A stretch of 64,000 nt of DNA from Thermodesulfovibrio sp. (GTDB taxonomy: Bacteria; Nitrospirota; Thermodesulfovibrionia; Thermodesulfovibrionales; Thermodesulfovibrionaceae). This document shows positions 35,271-43,923 of the stretch, piece by piece (position 1 is the first letter of the stretch; each line of letters starts with the position of its first letter). The DNA lies in contig DYFF01000018.1 in assembly GCA_020725335.1 (NCBI GenBank), positions 1-64,000 on the forward strand, in the 5' to 3' direction. The position numbers and the translations under genes are program-made. The notes beneath the pieces were generated by a model. That model ran no database searches. It saw nothing but the letters and a program-made list of their open reading frames with translations, and was not told where the DNA came from.

Positions 35271-36482
35271 TTAGACCATGTTTTTTATTAATTTTTCTAT
35301 GCATATATCCTTATCAAAATTATTTAATACATAATTATATCCATTTTCTCCATAACTTCTTAACTCATCTTTGCTTTTAAAAATCTCTCTTACCAAATGC
35401 TCTGCTTTTTTAATATCTCCATGAACACAGCTTAACCCACAATTAGCACTTTTAATTATATAGTGTCCATCACTTTCTTTATTTAAAAAGGCTAATACTG
35501 GAAGCTTTGCTGCCATATATCCGAGGATTTTCCCAGGAACAACAGGTGTTTTGTTTTTAGCTGTCAGAGAGACCAGCCCAACATCACAATCCTTAACCAG
35601 ATATGGATACTCTTCCTTAGATACAAATGGTTTGAAAATAACATTGTTTAGATTTTTATCCCTGACTAAACTCTCTAATTTATCCTTTTCCATACCATCG
35701 CCAACAAAAAGAAAGATGATGTCCTCTAAATCCTGAACCTTTTCAGCAAGTTCTACTATAAAGTCTAATCCTTGAGAAGGACCCATTACACCAGCAAAAA
35801 GTATGATGAATTTATCTTGCAAATTATATAATTCCCTGTACTTATTCACTCTTGAAATTCCATTAAACTGTTTTATATCAATCCAATTATGAAGCACAAT
35901 AAATTTATCGGCAATATCTGGATGATTATTTTTCAAAAGTTCTAAGTTACCTTCAGAATGGACAAATATTAAATCAGCATTTAAGTATGCCTTCCTTTCC
36001 ATATTTTTAAAATATTTAACAAGAATCGGATTCCTTAAAATTCCTAAATCGATGGCATTTTGAGGAAATATATCCTGAACATTAAGTATTAATTTCGCAT
36101 TAAAAAATTTTTTAAGTTTAGCACCTAAATTAGCAAGGGGCAAAGGTGGACTGTATACAACAATAACATCTGTTTTATCCAAGTATTTTCTTATTTTATT
36201 AAAAAAGATATAAGGCATGCTTACCTGAGAAATTCCTCTGATAACAAAATTTACTTTGTGATGTGGCAAGGTTTTTACTCTCAGGACTTTAATTCCCTCC
36301 TCGTCAGAAAATTCTGGATATTCTCTATTCCTTTCCTCCTCAGTTAAATTATATTCTGGATAAGTTGTTGCAACATAAACATTGAAACCTCTGTCTCTGA
36401 GACCTTCTGCTAACTCTTGCATCAAATGAGAAGCAGACCGAATCTCAGGTGGATATGAATCAGTGATTAAAAGAATATTCAT
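35271..36482 (-). CDS. Glycosyltransferase family 4 (WbuB-like)
   Basis: 403-residue GT-B glycosyltransferase adding a sugar to a lipid-linked polysaccharide. N-terminal domain ILLITDSYPPEIRSASHL, C-terminal domain with FAGVMGPSQGLD, FVGDGMEKDKL and the phosphate/donor site region VPGKILGYMAAKLPVLAF. WbuB-like by resemblance (GT4 transferring GlcNAc or a similar acetamido sugar). Starts with ATG overlapping the end of the oxidoreductase gene by 4 nt. Confidence 0.9.
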   Translation of the reverse strand: MNILLITDSYPPEIRSASHLMQELAEGLRDRGFNVYVATTYPEYNLTEEERNREYPEFSDEEGIKVLRVKTLPHHKVNFVIRGISQVSMPYIFFNKIRKYLDKTDVIVVYSPPLPLANLGAKLKKFFNAKLILNVQDIFPQNAIDLGILRNPILVKYFKNMERKAYLNADLIFVHSEGNLELLKNNHPDIADKFIVLHNWIDIKQFNGISRVNKYRELYNLQDKFIILFAGVMGPSQGLDFIVELAEKVQDLEDIIFLFVGDGMEKDKLESLVRDKNLNNVIFKPFVSKEEYPYLVKDCDVGLVSLTAKNKTPVVPGKILGYMAAKLPVLAFLNKESDGHYIIKSANCGLSCVHGDIKKAEHLVREIFKSKDELRSYGENGYNYVLNNFDKDICIEKLIKNMV

Positions 36483-38647
36483 ATCCTGATTATTTTACCC
36501 CCGGACAGAGATTCATTTATCTTGAAAGTAGTAAGTGTAGAATAGTAAATCTCCTCATAGGTTATTTTTGGCTTCTCCCCTCCATTAATTACATTTACAA
36601 AATGAGACAGTTCCTCCTTGTAGCCAATCTCTTGATTGAAAGTTTTGAGCTTTTTAGTTTTTCCACCAAACCAGTAATGAGAGTTTTTAAAATCTTCAAT
36701 AATAAATGTCCTTCCTTCTGAATAAACCTCTATTCTTTCTCTTGAAAAAGCCTTATCACCGGAAGCTGAATAAAATATATTTCCCACTGAACCATCTTTA
36801 AATTTGATTAAAATAGATACATTATCGTTATTAACAACAGTTCTATTATTACCTGAGACTCTCTCAGCATAAACCTGCTGTGGAATACTCCCTGTCAGAT
36901 AAATCATCAAATCAACAAAATGGCATATTTCACCAATAACCCTACCACCACCCTCTTCTTCAGAATGAACCCAGTGTTCAGGCGGAACAAAACCTGCATT
37001 CACTCTGTAATTGATCATCAAGGGATCTTTGCGGTTAATTAAAAATTTTTTGAGATTTTCTGCATGCGGAGAAAATCTTCTGTTATATCCAACCATAAGA
37101 AATGGTTTTGAATTTTCAGTATTTAAAATTGATAAATAAACATCAGTAATTTCTTTTAGTTCTTCTTCATTGATACATAAGGGTTTTTCTACAAATACAT
37201 GCTTTCCTGCCTTTAAAGACTCTATAACCATTCTGGAATGAAGGCTATGACGGGTTAAAATTAAAACAGAGTTAATCTCTTCATTGTTTAAAATTGTTTT
37301 ATAATCAGTTGTAGCATTTTCAAATCCATATTTTTTTGCCACATGGTAAGCATTTATTCCAGAGCTTGTAGATATTGTATGGAAGCGAATATTAGAAAGT
37401 TTGGATAAAGCAGGAATTAAAATAGCTTTACCAAATAATCCAGCACCAATTACACCTAAGACCACAGGTGATTTAATACTTAAATCTCTTAATTTTTTAA
37501 ATTTCTCCTGTGAGATAACACTATCTGAAGGATATTCAAAAATTACACCTATATAGGGGCCTCCTTTGTTATTCATGATATTTTCATAGACTTGAACTGC
37601 CTCTTTAATAGAAAACCTGTGTGTTATCAAAGGCTCTAAAAGTAACTTCTTTTCAGAAACAAGCCTTAAAAACTCTTCAAGATTTCTGTTTTCTGTCCAG
37701 CGAACATAACCAATTGGGTAATCAATACCCTTGTTTTCATAAATTGGGTCTAAACTTCCTGCTCCAGCAGCTTTGGAAACGATTATTTCTACTTCCTTAT
37801 GCCACATTTCATTTCTATCTGGATGAATATCAGCCACTCCGACCACAACGATTCTGCCACGAAATCTTGCAACATCAACTGCTAAGTGAACTGGTTCTTC
37901 CGATTTTGTTGCAGCTGTTATAATCACTACATCCGCACCAAATCCGCCGGTATACTTATCAACAAGATTTTTAAACTCATCAATAGAATCACTCACTGCA
38001 TCAATGCCTAATTTTTTAGTTAACTCAACTTTTGATTTATCAATATCAAAACCAATAACAAGGCAACCATAAGCTTTCAGAATTTGTATTGTGAGCAATC
38101 CTAATAAACCCAAACCAATAACAGCTACTTTCTCGCCAAAAGTCAAATTCCCGCATCTTATACCATGCAATGCAATTATCCCCAGCATTCCAAAGGATGC
38201 TTCTTTAAATGTTACATTATCTGGAACTTTGCAACATAAATTTTCTGGCACCGTAATATATTCAGCATGACAGGCATATCCAGCACCAATACAGGCAACT
38301 CTATCTCCAGGTGAAAATTTATGTATGTTTTTCCCCACTTCAACAACAACTCCAGCTGAACTATAGCCGAGAGGAGTTGGACTGTCAAGTCTTCCCAATG
38401 CTTCTTGAAAAGTCTTCAAGAATCCCTCTTTTTTTGCTTTATCAAGGAATCTTTTTACCAGATCAGGGCGCGCTTTTGCTTTGCCAAGTAAGGATTTCTT
38501 AGCCAAGTCTATAATTGATCGTTCAGTTCCAATGCTAATAAGTGATGCTACATTTTTAACAAGAATAGCATTTGAACCACAATTTGGCACAGCAACATCG
38601 GCTAATTCTATTTCACCGGTGCGATAGTTTTGAATTAGTTGCAGCAT
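36479..38647 (-). CDS. Bi-domain oxidoreductase: zinc-type alcohol dehydrogenase + Gfo/Idh/MocA
   Basis: 722-residue fusion. Residues 1 to about 355 are a medium-chain dehydrogenase (VGKNIHKFSPGDRV, NAD site AVIGLGLLGLLTI); the classic structural zinc Cys set is lacking. Residues about 390-722 are a Gfo/Idh/MocA dehydrogenase (LGVIGAGLFGKA, HVFVEKPLC with the catalytic Lys in EKP, and GGGRVIGEICHFVD). This fusion is known in polysaccharide clusters, where it probably oxidises and transforms a nucleotide sugar. Three nt separate it from the SDR gene behind it. Substrate unknown. Confidence 0.9.
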   Translation of the reverse strand: MLQLIQNYRTGEIELADVAVPNCGSNAILVKNVASLISIGTERSIIDLAKKSLLGKAKARPDLVKRFLDKAKKEGFLKTFQEALGRLDSPTPLGYSSAGVVVEVGKNIHKFSPGDRVACIGAGYACHAEYITVPENLCCKVPDNVTFKEASFGMLGIIALHGIRCGNLTFGEKVAVIGLGLLGLLTIQILKAYGCLVIGFDIDKSKVELTKKLGIDAVSDSIDEFKNLVDKYTGGFGADVVIITAATKSEEPVHLAVDVARFRGRIVVVGVADIHPDRNEMWHKEVEIIVSKAAGAGSLDPIYENKGIDYPIGYVRWTENRNLEEFLRLVSEKKLLLEPLITHRFSIKEAVQVYENIMNNKGGPYIGVIFEYPSDSVISQEKFKKLRDLSIKSPVVLGVIGAGLFGKAILIPALSKLSNIRFHTISTSSGINAYHVAKKYGFENATTDYKTILNNEEINSVLILTRHSLHSRMVIESLKAGKHVFVEKPLCINEEELKEITDVYLSILNTENSKPFLMVGYNRRFSPHAENLKKFLINRKDPLMINYRVNAGFVPPEHWVHSEEEGGGRVIGEICHFVDLMIYLTGSIPQQVYAERVSGNNRTVVNNDNVSILIKFKDGSVGNIFYSASGDKAFSRERIEVYSEGRTFIIEDFKNSHYWFGGKTKKLKTFNQEIGYKEELSHFVNVINGGEKPKITYEEIYYSTLTTFKINESLSGGKIIRI

Positions 38648-38650
38648 TTT

Positions 38651-39628
38651 TTATCTCCTATCCTTTTTCCTAAACCACTCCACTGTTTTCTCAACAGCTG
38701 TCTCAATATCATATGGCAGTTTACCACCACAGACATCCATAATTGGTGAAAGGTCAAAAACATATTCAGTCGTGATATTTTTCAATCTAAAACTTGTCAG
38801 TGGAGCATTTGTCCAGCCAAGAAATTTTAATATATCTCCTATTTTTGCGAAATTTTTTGCTATCCATAAAGGCATTTTATGAATTTTAGGGGCATTCATC
38901 TTTTTTCTTACCAGTTCTGCAAACTCATACAAATCTAATGGTTCAGGATCACCAACATAAAAAGTCTTTGTATGAACTTTCTCAGCTGGAGCTAAAAGTA
39001 TACTATGAATTTGATGAGCGATATTTTCCACATACCCCATGGAGCGTCTATAATGACCATGTCCAATATGGAAATACCAACCCTGAGAAATAGCTTTAAA
39101 AAAATTAATATATGGTTCAATCATCCACGGACCCCAAACTGAGATTGGTCTTATAATTGTCCACTCAAAGGGAGGATTTTTCAAATTCCGAACAATCTTT
39201 TCGCCCTCTACCTTACTCTGTCCGTAGGCAGTTGTAGGCATATAGTCAGTATCGTGTTTAGGAATATAACCAATCTTACAAACAAGCAACGAAGATGTAA
39301 AAACTATGTGTTCCACACTTCCCACTTTGTTACATGCATTGATGAGATTTTTAACACCATCAGTGTTAGGTTTGAATTCTGCAAGATCTGTGATGGAATG
39401 AGCTCCTGTTTTTGCTGCAAGGTGAACTACATGGCTGGGTTTAAAGTCCTTAATTGTTTTCTCAAGACTATGAAAATCCATGATATCGCATTGTTTATAA
39501 TACTTTTCATGTTCTGTCTTTGATGGTGCTTTAATATCTATGTTTATTAGCTCTATATCATTTCCTAAAGCATAATCCACATAATTTGTCCCAATAAAAC
39601 CCGAGCCACCTGTGACAAAAATCTTCAT
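38651..39628 (-). CDS. NAD-dependent sugar epimerase/dehydratase (extended SDR)
   Basis: 325 residues: Rossmann site GGSGFIGTNYVDY, FTSSLLVCKIG, active site YGQSKVEGE (Tyr, Lys). I start at the ATG at 39628 (ribosome site aaggga), which gives the family-typical MKIFVTGGSGF; an ATG at 39664 would overlap the upstream gene and add a basic tail. Substrate not deducible; the SDR next to the bi-domain oxidoreductase suggests one joint sugar modification. Confidence 0.87.
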   Translation of the reverse strand: MKIFVTGGSGFIGTNYVDYALGNDIELINIDIKAPSKTEHEKYYKQCDIMDFHSLEKTIKDFKPSHVVHLAAKTGAHSITDLAEFKPNTDGVKNLINACNKVGSVEHIVFTSSLLVCKIGYIPKHDTDYMPTTAYGQSKVEGEKIVRNLKNPPFEWTIIRPISVWGPWMIEPYINFFKAISQGWYFHIGHGHYRRSMGYVENIAHQIHSILLAPAEKVHTKTFYVGDPEPLDLYEFAELVRKKMNAPKIHKMPLWIAKNFAKIGDILKFLGWTNAPLTSFRLKNITTEYVFDLSPIMDVCGGKLPYDIETAVEKTVEWFRKKDRR

Positions 39629-39638
39629 AAATTTTCCC

Positions 39639-40679
39639 TTAAATTTTGATATTGTTAAACTCATGTATAAGTTGTCTGGCTATATTTTTAATACTATATG
39701 TATTTTTTATTTCATCTATTTTATCTTTTAACATTTTTCTGATTTCATTTTTGTTTTTTAATGCATAAATCATCTTTTCCGCCAAATCCACTTCTGAATA
39801 TGGATCAAAATATATAACTAAATCTCTGCCAATCTCATTAAAGGGAATAAAAAATTCTTTATATTTACTACCATCAGAAGCAACTATAGGGACTCCAAGA
39901 GCTAATGCCTCAACAAGAGGTATTCCGAAGGTTTCTTCCAATGATGGTATGACAAAAATATCACTATTAATGTAGTAATTAATCAATTTATCATTAGGTA
40001 TATTACCAGTAAATATAACTTCAATCTTTTTGAACCAATTAAATTCGTCCTTTTCCTTTATTTCTCCGTAAATAAGATGATGAGCTCTTACTTCAACTTC
40101 AATATCTGTGTAACCCAAATCATAAAGGAAAGAGTAAAGTTTTCTTCCCACATATGGGTCGAAATTCGCTTTTTCTTCAAGTAACTTGATAGCTTTAAAG
40201 AGAGTATTTTCTAATCTTTTGGACAGCCCATAATGATTTAAACAGTTATAATCAAGATCAATCAGGCATAATATTCCACCAGGTTTTATTGCATTAGATA
40301 TATTTTTTACAATGTCAAAAGCCTCTTTACGATAATATTCAAGAATGAATCTAATCCATATGAAATCGAATTTATATTCTTCAGGAAATGGTTCAATTAT
40401 ATTAAAAGTCTTAAATTCGATGCCTTCAATATTATATTTTTCCTTAGCAAAATTAAGTCTCTCTTCTGAGATATCAAAGCCTGTAGCTTTTCCTCCTGGT
40501 TGAGATAAACTGTGTAATATAAAAGTGGTTTTTCCAGTACCACATCCAATATCTGCCACATGCATTCCAGGCTTTAAACCAGCCCAGCGAGCCTGTTCTT
40601 CAATAGCTCTGCTTTCGGTTTTAAGTTCTAATCTTTTAATTTCATCTTCATTTTCCATTAAATATAATTTTTTATCCAT
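39639..40679 (-). CDS. Methyltransferase-glycosyltransferase chimera
   Basis: 346 residues. Residues 1 to about 210 form a SAM methyltransferase (DIGCGTGKTTFILHSL, GFDISEERL, NAIKPGGILCLIDLD). From about residue 215 the chain switches to the C-terminal half only of a GT-B glycosyltransferase (NYYINSDIFVIPSLEETFGI, PLVEALALGVPIVASDG), with no N-terminal acceptor domain. This looks like an in-frame deletion that joined two neighbouring genes; a true two-function enzyme is less likely. ATG at 40679 has taggag upstream. Confidence 0.82.
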   Translation of the reverse strand: MDKKLYLMENEDEIKRLELKTESRAIEEQARWAGLKPGMHVADIGCGTGKTTFILHSLSQPGGKATGFDISEERLNFAKEKYNIEGIEFKTFNIIEPFPEEYKFDFIWIRFILEYYRKEAFDIVKNISNAIKPGGILCLIDLDYNCLNHYGLSKRLENTLFKAIKLLEEKANFDPYVGRKLYSFLYDLGYTDIEVEVRAHHLIYGEIKEKDEFNWFKKIEVIFTGNIPNDKLINYYINSDIFVIPSLEETFGIPLVEALALGVPIVASDGSKYKEFFIPFNEIGRDLVIYFDPYSEVDLAEKMIYALKNKNEIRKMLKDKIDEIKNTYSIKNIARQLIHEFNNIKI

Positions 40680-40791
40680 CAAAAAACTCCTATTTACTCC
40701 ATTTTCAGCTAATTGATAGCAAAAATATATCACAAAATTATTTTATTAAGCAAATTAAGTAATTAACTACAGATGACATAGAGCCTTTAAT

Positions 40792-40821
40792 TTGACATTT
40801 TTTATTTTGAAGCATTAGTAT
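40792..40821 (+). promoter_or_regulatory. Promoter of the DUF3842-CooT operon, leaderless spacing
   Basis: TTGACA at 40792-40797, an 18-nt spacer and TAGTAT at 40816-40821. The ATG at 40826 is 4 nt away and a second ATG at 40829 is 7 nt away. No Shine-Dalgarno. Confidence 0.55.
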
Positions 40822-40825
40822 TTAT

Positions 40826-41245
40826 ATGATGTTAAAAATAGCTGTAATAGACGGACAAGGCGGAGGAATAGGGCATTATATCATAAAGGCATTAAAAGAC
40901 AATTTTGATGATAAAATAGAAATTATTGCTCTCGGAACTAACGCAGCAGCAACAGCAAACATGATGAAAGCAAAGGCCAACAAAGGAGCATCAGGAGAAA
41001 ATGCAATTATATGGAATACTCAAAAAGTAGATGTAATTATCGGTCCTTTGAGCATTATTGTAGCAAATGGGATGATGGGGGAACTAACTCCAAAAATGGC
41101 TGAGGCAATCGGAAGTTCTGAAGCAAAAAAAATATTATTACCAATTAATCAAGAAGGCATTAATATAATAGGATTTCTTAAAGAACCTCTTCCACATTTG
41201 GTGGAAAAATTAATCCTTCATATAAAGGAGGAATTAAATGTGTGA
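40826..41245 (+). CDS. DUF3842 family protein
   Basis: 139-residue soluble protein of the DUF3842 family (IAVIDGQGGGIGHYII, GTNAAATANMMKAKANKGASGENAI-type block shown here in part, VIIGPLSIIVANGMMGELTP). The start resembles a nucleotide-binding glycine-rich loop. Its gene often precedes a CooT nickel-binding protein, as here (8-nt overlap), so a metal-related role is plausible, but function is not established. The second ATG (40829) may be the real start of a leaderless message. Confidence 0.83.
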   Translation: MMLKIAVIDGQGGGIGHYIIKALKDNFDDKIEIIALGTNAAATANMMKAKANKGASGENAIIWNTQKVDVIIGPLSIIVANGMMGELTPKMAEAIGSSEAKKILLPINQEGINIIGFLKEPLPHLVEKLILHIKEELNV

Positions 41246-41429
41246 AGCTAATGCTTACATATTCAGAGAAGGTAAAGAGGAAATTTATTTAGAAGCTGTT
41301 GATATTCTTAGACCAGAAGGTGATTCGATATACCTTAGAAGCATTTTCGGAGAACAAAAAGTTTTTAAGGGAAAAATTAAAGAAATGTCATTACTAAATC
41401 ATAAAATAATATTAGAAGAAGATAAATAG
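41238..41429 (+). CDS. cooT: CooT-family nickel-binding protein
   Basis: 63-residue SH3-like beta protein beginning MCEANAY, the CooT signature; Cys2 is the nickel ligand shown for CooT of Rhodospirillum rubrum, where it assists CO dehydrogenase maturation. The ribosome site aaaggagg lies inside the DUF3842 gene. No CO dehydrogenase gene is in the window, but hypA/hypB show that the organism handles nickel enzymes. Confidence 0.85.
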   Translation: MCEANAYIFREGKEEIYLEAVDILRPEGDSIYLRSIFGEQKVFKGKIKEMSLLNHKIILEEDK

Positions 41430-41454
41430 AATTTAGCACTTATAAAAATTTTAA

Positions 41455-42255
41455 ATGTTAATAAGATTTATAAACTTTCAAACCTACCCTGCGCATCTCA
41501 ATATGGCAATTGATGAATCAATAAGCATTTTTGTTCGGAAGGGTAAATCTTTGCCAACATTTAGAGTTTATGGGTGGGACAAAGTATCAGTAACTATAGG
41601 AGAATTTCAAAAAATAGAAGAAATAAATCTAACTTTTTGTGAACAAAAGGGAATAAGGGTAGTTAGAAGACCCACGGGTGGAAAAGGTATTTTACACTAT
41701 AATGATATAACTTATAGCTTTTCAGCTAAAAAAGAAGGAATATTTAAAGGTAATCTATTTAGATGTTATCAATTAATCAGCAATATTTTTATGAAAGCTT
41801 TTTATCTTTCAGGAATAGAAGTTGAAAATAAAAAGGAAAAAAGAACAATCAATAGAAGTTCAATTTGTTTTGCTATATCTTCTTTTGGTGAAATATGTTA
41901 CAGAAATATTAAAGTTGTTGGTTCTGCTCAGAAAAGATGGGTTGATGGATTTCTTCAGCAGGGAACCATTCCCTTATTTGTTAATAGGGATTTTCTGAGA
42001 GAAATCTTTCCTGAAAGCAATGAAGAAATCATTAAACTTTTTGGATTGAAAGAGTTATTTAATGATTTCAGCGAAGAAAGTTTTATAGAAAATATAAAAA
42101 TAACTCTTAGGGATTTGGGTTTTCAGATTTTTGAGGATTCTCTTCAACAGGAGGAACTTGAACTTGCTGAGGAGCTTCTTCAGAAGAAATATGACACTCC
42201 CGCATGGCTTCTTGAGAAACCTTTTCAAGCCTCAAATAGTATGCAAAAAAAGTAG
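41455..42255 (+). CDS. Lipoate-protein ligase A family protein
   Basis: 266-residue biotin/lipoate ligase fold. Adenylate/lipoate-binding motif RRPTGGKGILHYNDITYSF (in parts: VVRRPTGGK, DITYSF), NLFRCYQLI, and the Lys in KVVGSAQKR; the C-terminal tail ELAEELLQKKY is the usual small-domain start. May attach lipoate or octanoate to E2 or GcvH. Its last 149 nt lie antisense to the tail of the convergent membrane-protein gene; conserved LplA sequence sits in that stretch, so the lplA frame is probably the older. Confidence 0.87.
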   Translation: MLIRFINFQTYPAHLNMAIDESISIFVRKGKSLPTFRVYGWDKVSVTIGEFQKIEEINLTFCEQKGIRVVRRPTGGKGILHYNDITYSFSAKKEGIFKGNLFRCYQLISNIFMKAFYLSGIEVENKKEKRTINRSSICFAISSFGEICYRNIKVVGSAQKRWVDGFLQQGTIPLFVNRDFLREIFPESNEEIIKLFGLKELFNDFSEESFIENIKITLRDLGFQIFEDSLQQEELELAEELLQKKYDTPAWLLEKPFQASNSMQKK

Positions 42256-43117
42256 CAAATATGATAAGTGTTATATATACCTGTACAAACTGAGTCAAAA
42301 ATTGATATATTGCTGCTATAACAGCACCAATATTAGGTATTATAGCAAAAAGAGAACTTAATGATATGATAAAACCTCCTGTCAATAAATATATGATAAA
42401 TAATATGAAACTTCTCATTAAAAATTGTGGTTTATTAGTGATTAATTTTTTCGATTCTTTTAAAGACTCAAATGGTGAAAGCTCTTTATGTATAATTCCG
42501 TAGTATCCTAATAATGTTACAGATATCCATAAAATAAAGGAAAAAAGAACAAATAACAATATTGTTAAATAGAAGAATACGCTGAAAAAAACTGAGAATG
42601 TATGACTATACTGTTTTAAAAATTCAATTAGATAATTACTAACATCACCTATTAATCCTATCACTAATACAAAAATAAAGAATAAAAATACTGAAAAAAT
42701 TGAATAAAAGGCAATTCTCCAGAAATACTTTTTACCATTTTGATGAAAATTTTTGAAATTAAAAGTTATCTGCTTTTCAAAATATTGATAAATAACACCT
42801 AAAGTCCCTGCAAACATGTATATCCATATAGCAGTTATGGAAATTATATAAAACACTAAACTTAGGAGGAAAATAACAGCAAATAATAAAAATTTTTTAA
42901 AAAGGTTTAAGGAAGAAATTACAATTTCAATAAAATTTCCTTTTAAAATATCTGTGAGATCAATACCAAAACCTATGAATAATATACCTAAAGGAATACT
43001 CAATACAAAAAATATACCAAAAAATAAAATGAATAAAAAGGCAAAATGAATGAAAAGAAGCTGATAATTTTTATGTATAGCTTTTAAGCCTTCATTTATT
43101 GAGCTAAAAAGATTCAA
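42107..43117 (-). CDS. Multi-pass membrane protein, unknown function
   Basis: 336-residue inner-membrane protein with about six hydrophobic segments (near 22-48, 66-84, 87-112, 132-156, 175-205, 227-290). No family was recognised with confidence; it resembles glycerophosphoryl-type or DUF4013-like membrane domains only loosely. The last 45 or so residues are hydrophilic and Pro/Gln/Glu-rich (EAPQQVQVPPVEENPQ) and are encoded opposite the end of the lipoate ligase, so this tail was probably gained by reading into antisense DNA. Its gene starts 4 nt inside the end of lpxI. Confidence 0.75.
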   Translation of the reverse strand: MNLFSSINEGLKAIHKNYQLLFIHFAFLFILFFGIFFVLSIPLGILFIGFGIDLTDILKGNFIEIVISSLNLFKKFLLFAVIFLLSLVFYIISITAIWIYMFAGTLGVIYQYFEKQITFNFKNFHQNGKKYFWRIAFYSIFSVFLFFIFVLVIGLIGDVSNYLIEFLKQYSHTFSVFFSVFFYLTILLFVLFSFILWISVTLLGYYGIIHKELSPFESLKESKKLITNKPQFLMRSFILFIIYLLTGGFIISLSSLFAIIPNIGAVIAAIYQFLTQFVQVYITLIIFATFFAYYLRLEKVSQEAMRECHISSEEAPQQVQVPPVEENPQKSENPNP

Positions 43118-43923
43118 TTTCCCTTCACGCCAATAATTATAATGTTATATTCATTAGCTTTTTCAATAACTTCCTTACGGTTTATTAAAATCGAATTGCC
43201 AGCTTCCACAGCTAAAACTTTTGCCTTTGCATTTTTCATATTTATTATTGTATCTATACCAATTGCAGGAGGGTCAAGTCTTAAATTTTGTTGAGGTTTA
43301 CTAACTTTGACTACTATTGCATTTTCTACATATTTACCTGCTCTTAGTATTGTTTCATCTGTACCTTCTATTGCCTCAACAGCAATGACTGCCTTGTCCT
43401 TAACAACAACTGTCTGCCCAATATCAAGTTCCCCTATTTTTTTTGCTACTTGAAAACCATAATCAATGTCTTCCAATTGTTCTTTTGTTGGCTTTTGTTT
43501 AGTTAAAATACCTGCAGGTGTCAGAAATTCAGGGCAACAATAGCTGACGTCAATTATTTTTATTCCTTCTTTATTAAGTTCCTTCTCAATTATTTTTAAA
43601 ATTTCATTATCCCCCCGCATTTTAGCAGATAAAAGCATTTTCATTGCTCTCAAATCAGGTTTAATGCTGTCTAATTCATATATTAATTTTTTTGGAATTT
43701 TACCTGTTAGAATTAATTCTTTAACCTTATTTTTCTTTAAATAATTTATTATTTCACCAACTTTTCCAATATTAATAAATTTAAATGAATCAGCATATTG
43801 CTTTAAATCAGCTGATGCAAAATTCATAAGGCCCACTATTACTAAAGAATAACCCTTTTCCTTTAAAATTTTTGCTAAAATTACTGGTAAATTACCGGAG
43901 CCTGCGATTAATCCTATCGACAT
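43114..43923 (-). CDS. lpxI: UDP-2,3-diacylglucosamine pyrophosphatase LpxI
   Basis: Makes lipid X from UDP-diacylglucosamine in lipid A synthesis; replaces LpxH in many bacteria. N-terminus MSIGLIAGSGNLPV, middle TGKIPKKL, and C-terminal domain with GQTVVVKDKAVIAVEAIEGTD and DPPAIGIDTI are typical (269 aa). Overlaps lpxA by 10 nt. With lpxD and lpxA next door it gives three of the early lipid A steps; lpxB and lpxC are not in the window. Confidence 0.94.
   Translation of the reverse strand: MSIGLIAGSGNLPVILAKILKEKGYSLVIVGLMNFASADLKQYADSFKFINIGKVGEIINYLKKNKVKELILTGKIPKKLIYELDSIKPDLRAMKMLLSAKMRGDNEILKIIEKELNKEGIKIIDVSYCCPEFLTPAGILTKQKPTKEQLEDIDYGFQVAKKIGELDIGQTVVVKDKAVIAVEAIEGTDETILRAGKYVENAIVVKVSKPQQNLRLDPPAIGIDTIINMKNAKAKVLAVEAGNSILINRKEVIEKANEYNIIIIGVKGN

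Noticed and set aside
31188-40679. A genomic island integrated at tRNA-Val
   Set aside because: No integrase nearby and I found no repeat of the tRNA 3' end at the other side of the cluster.
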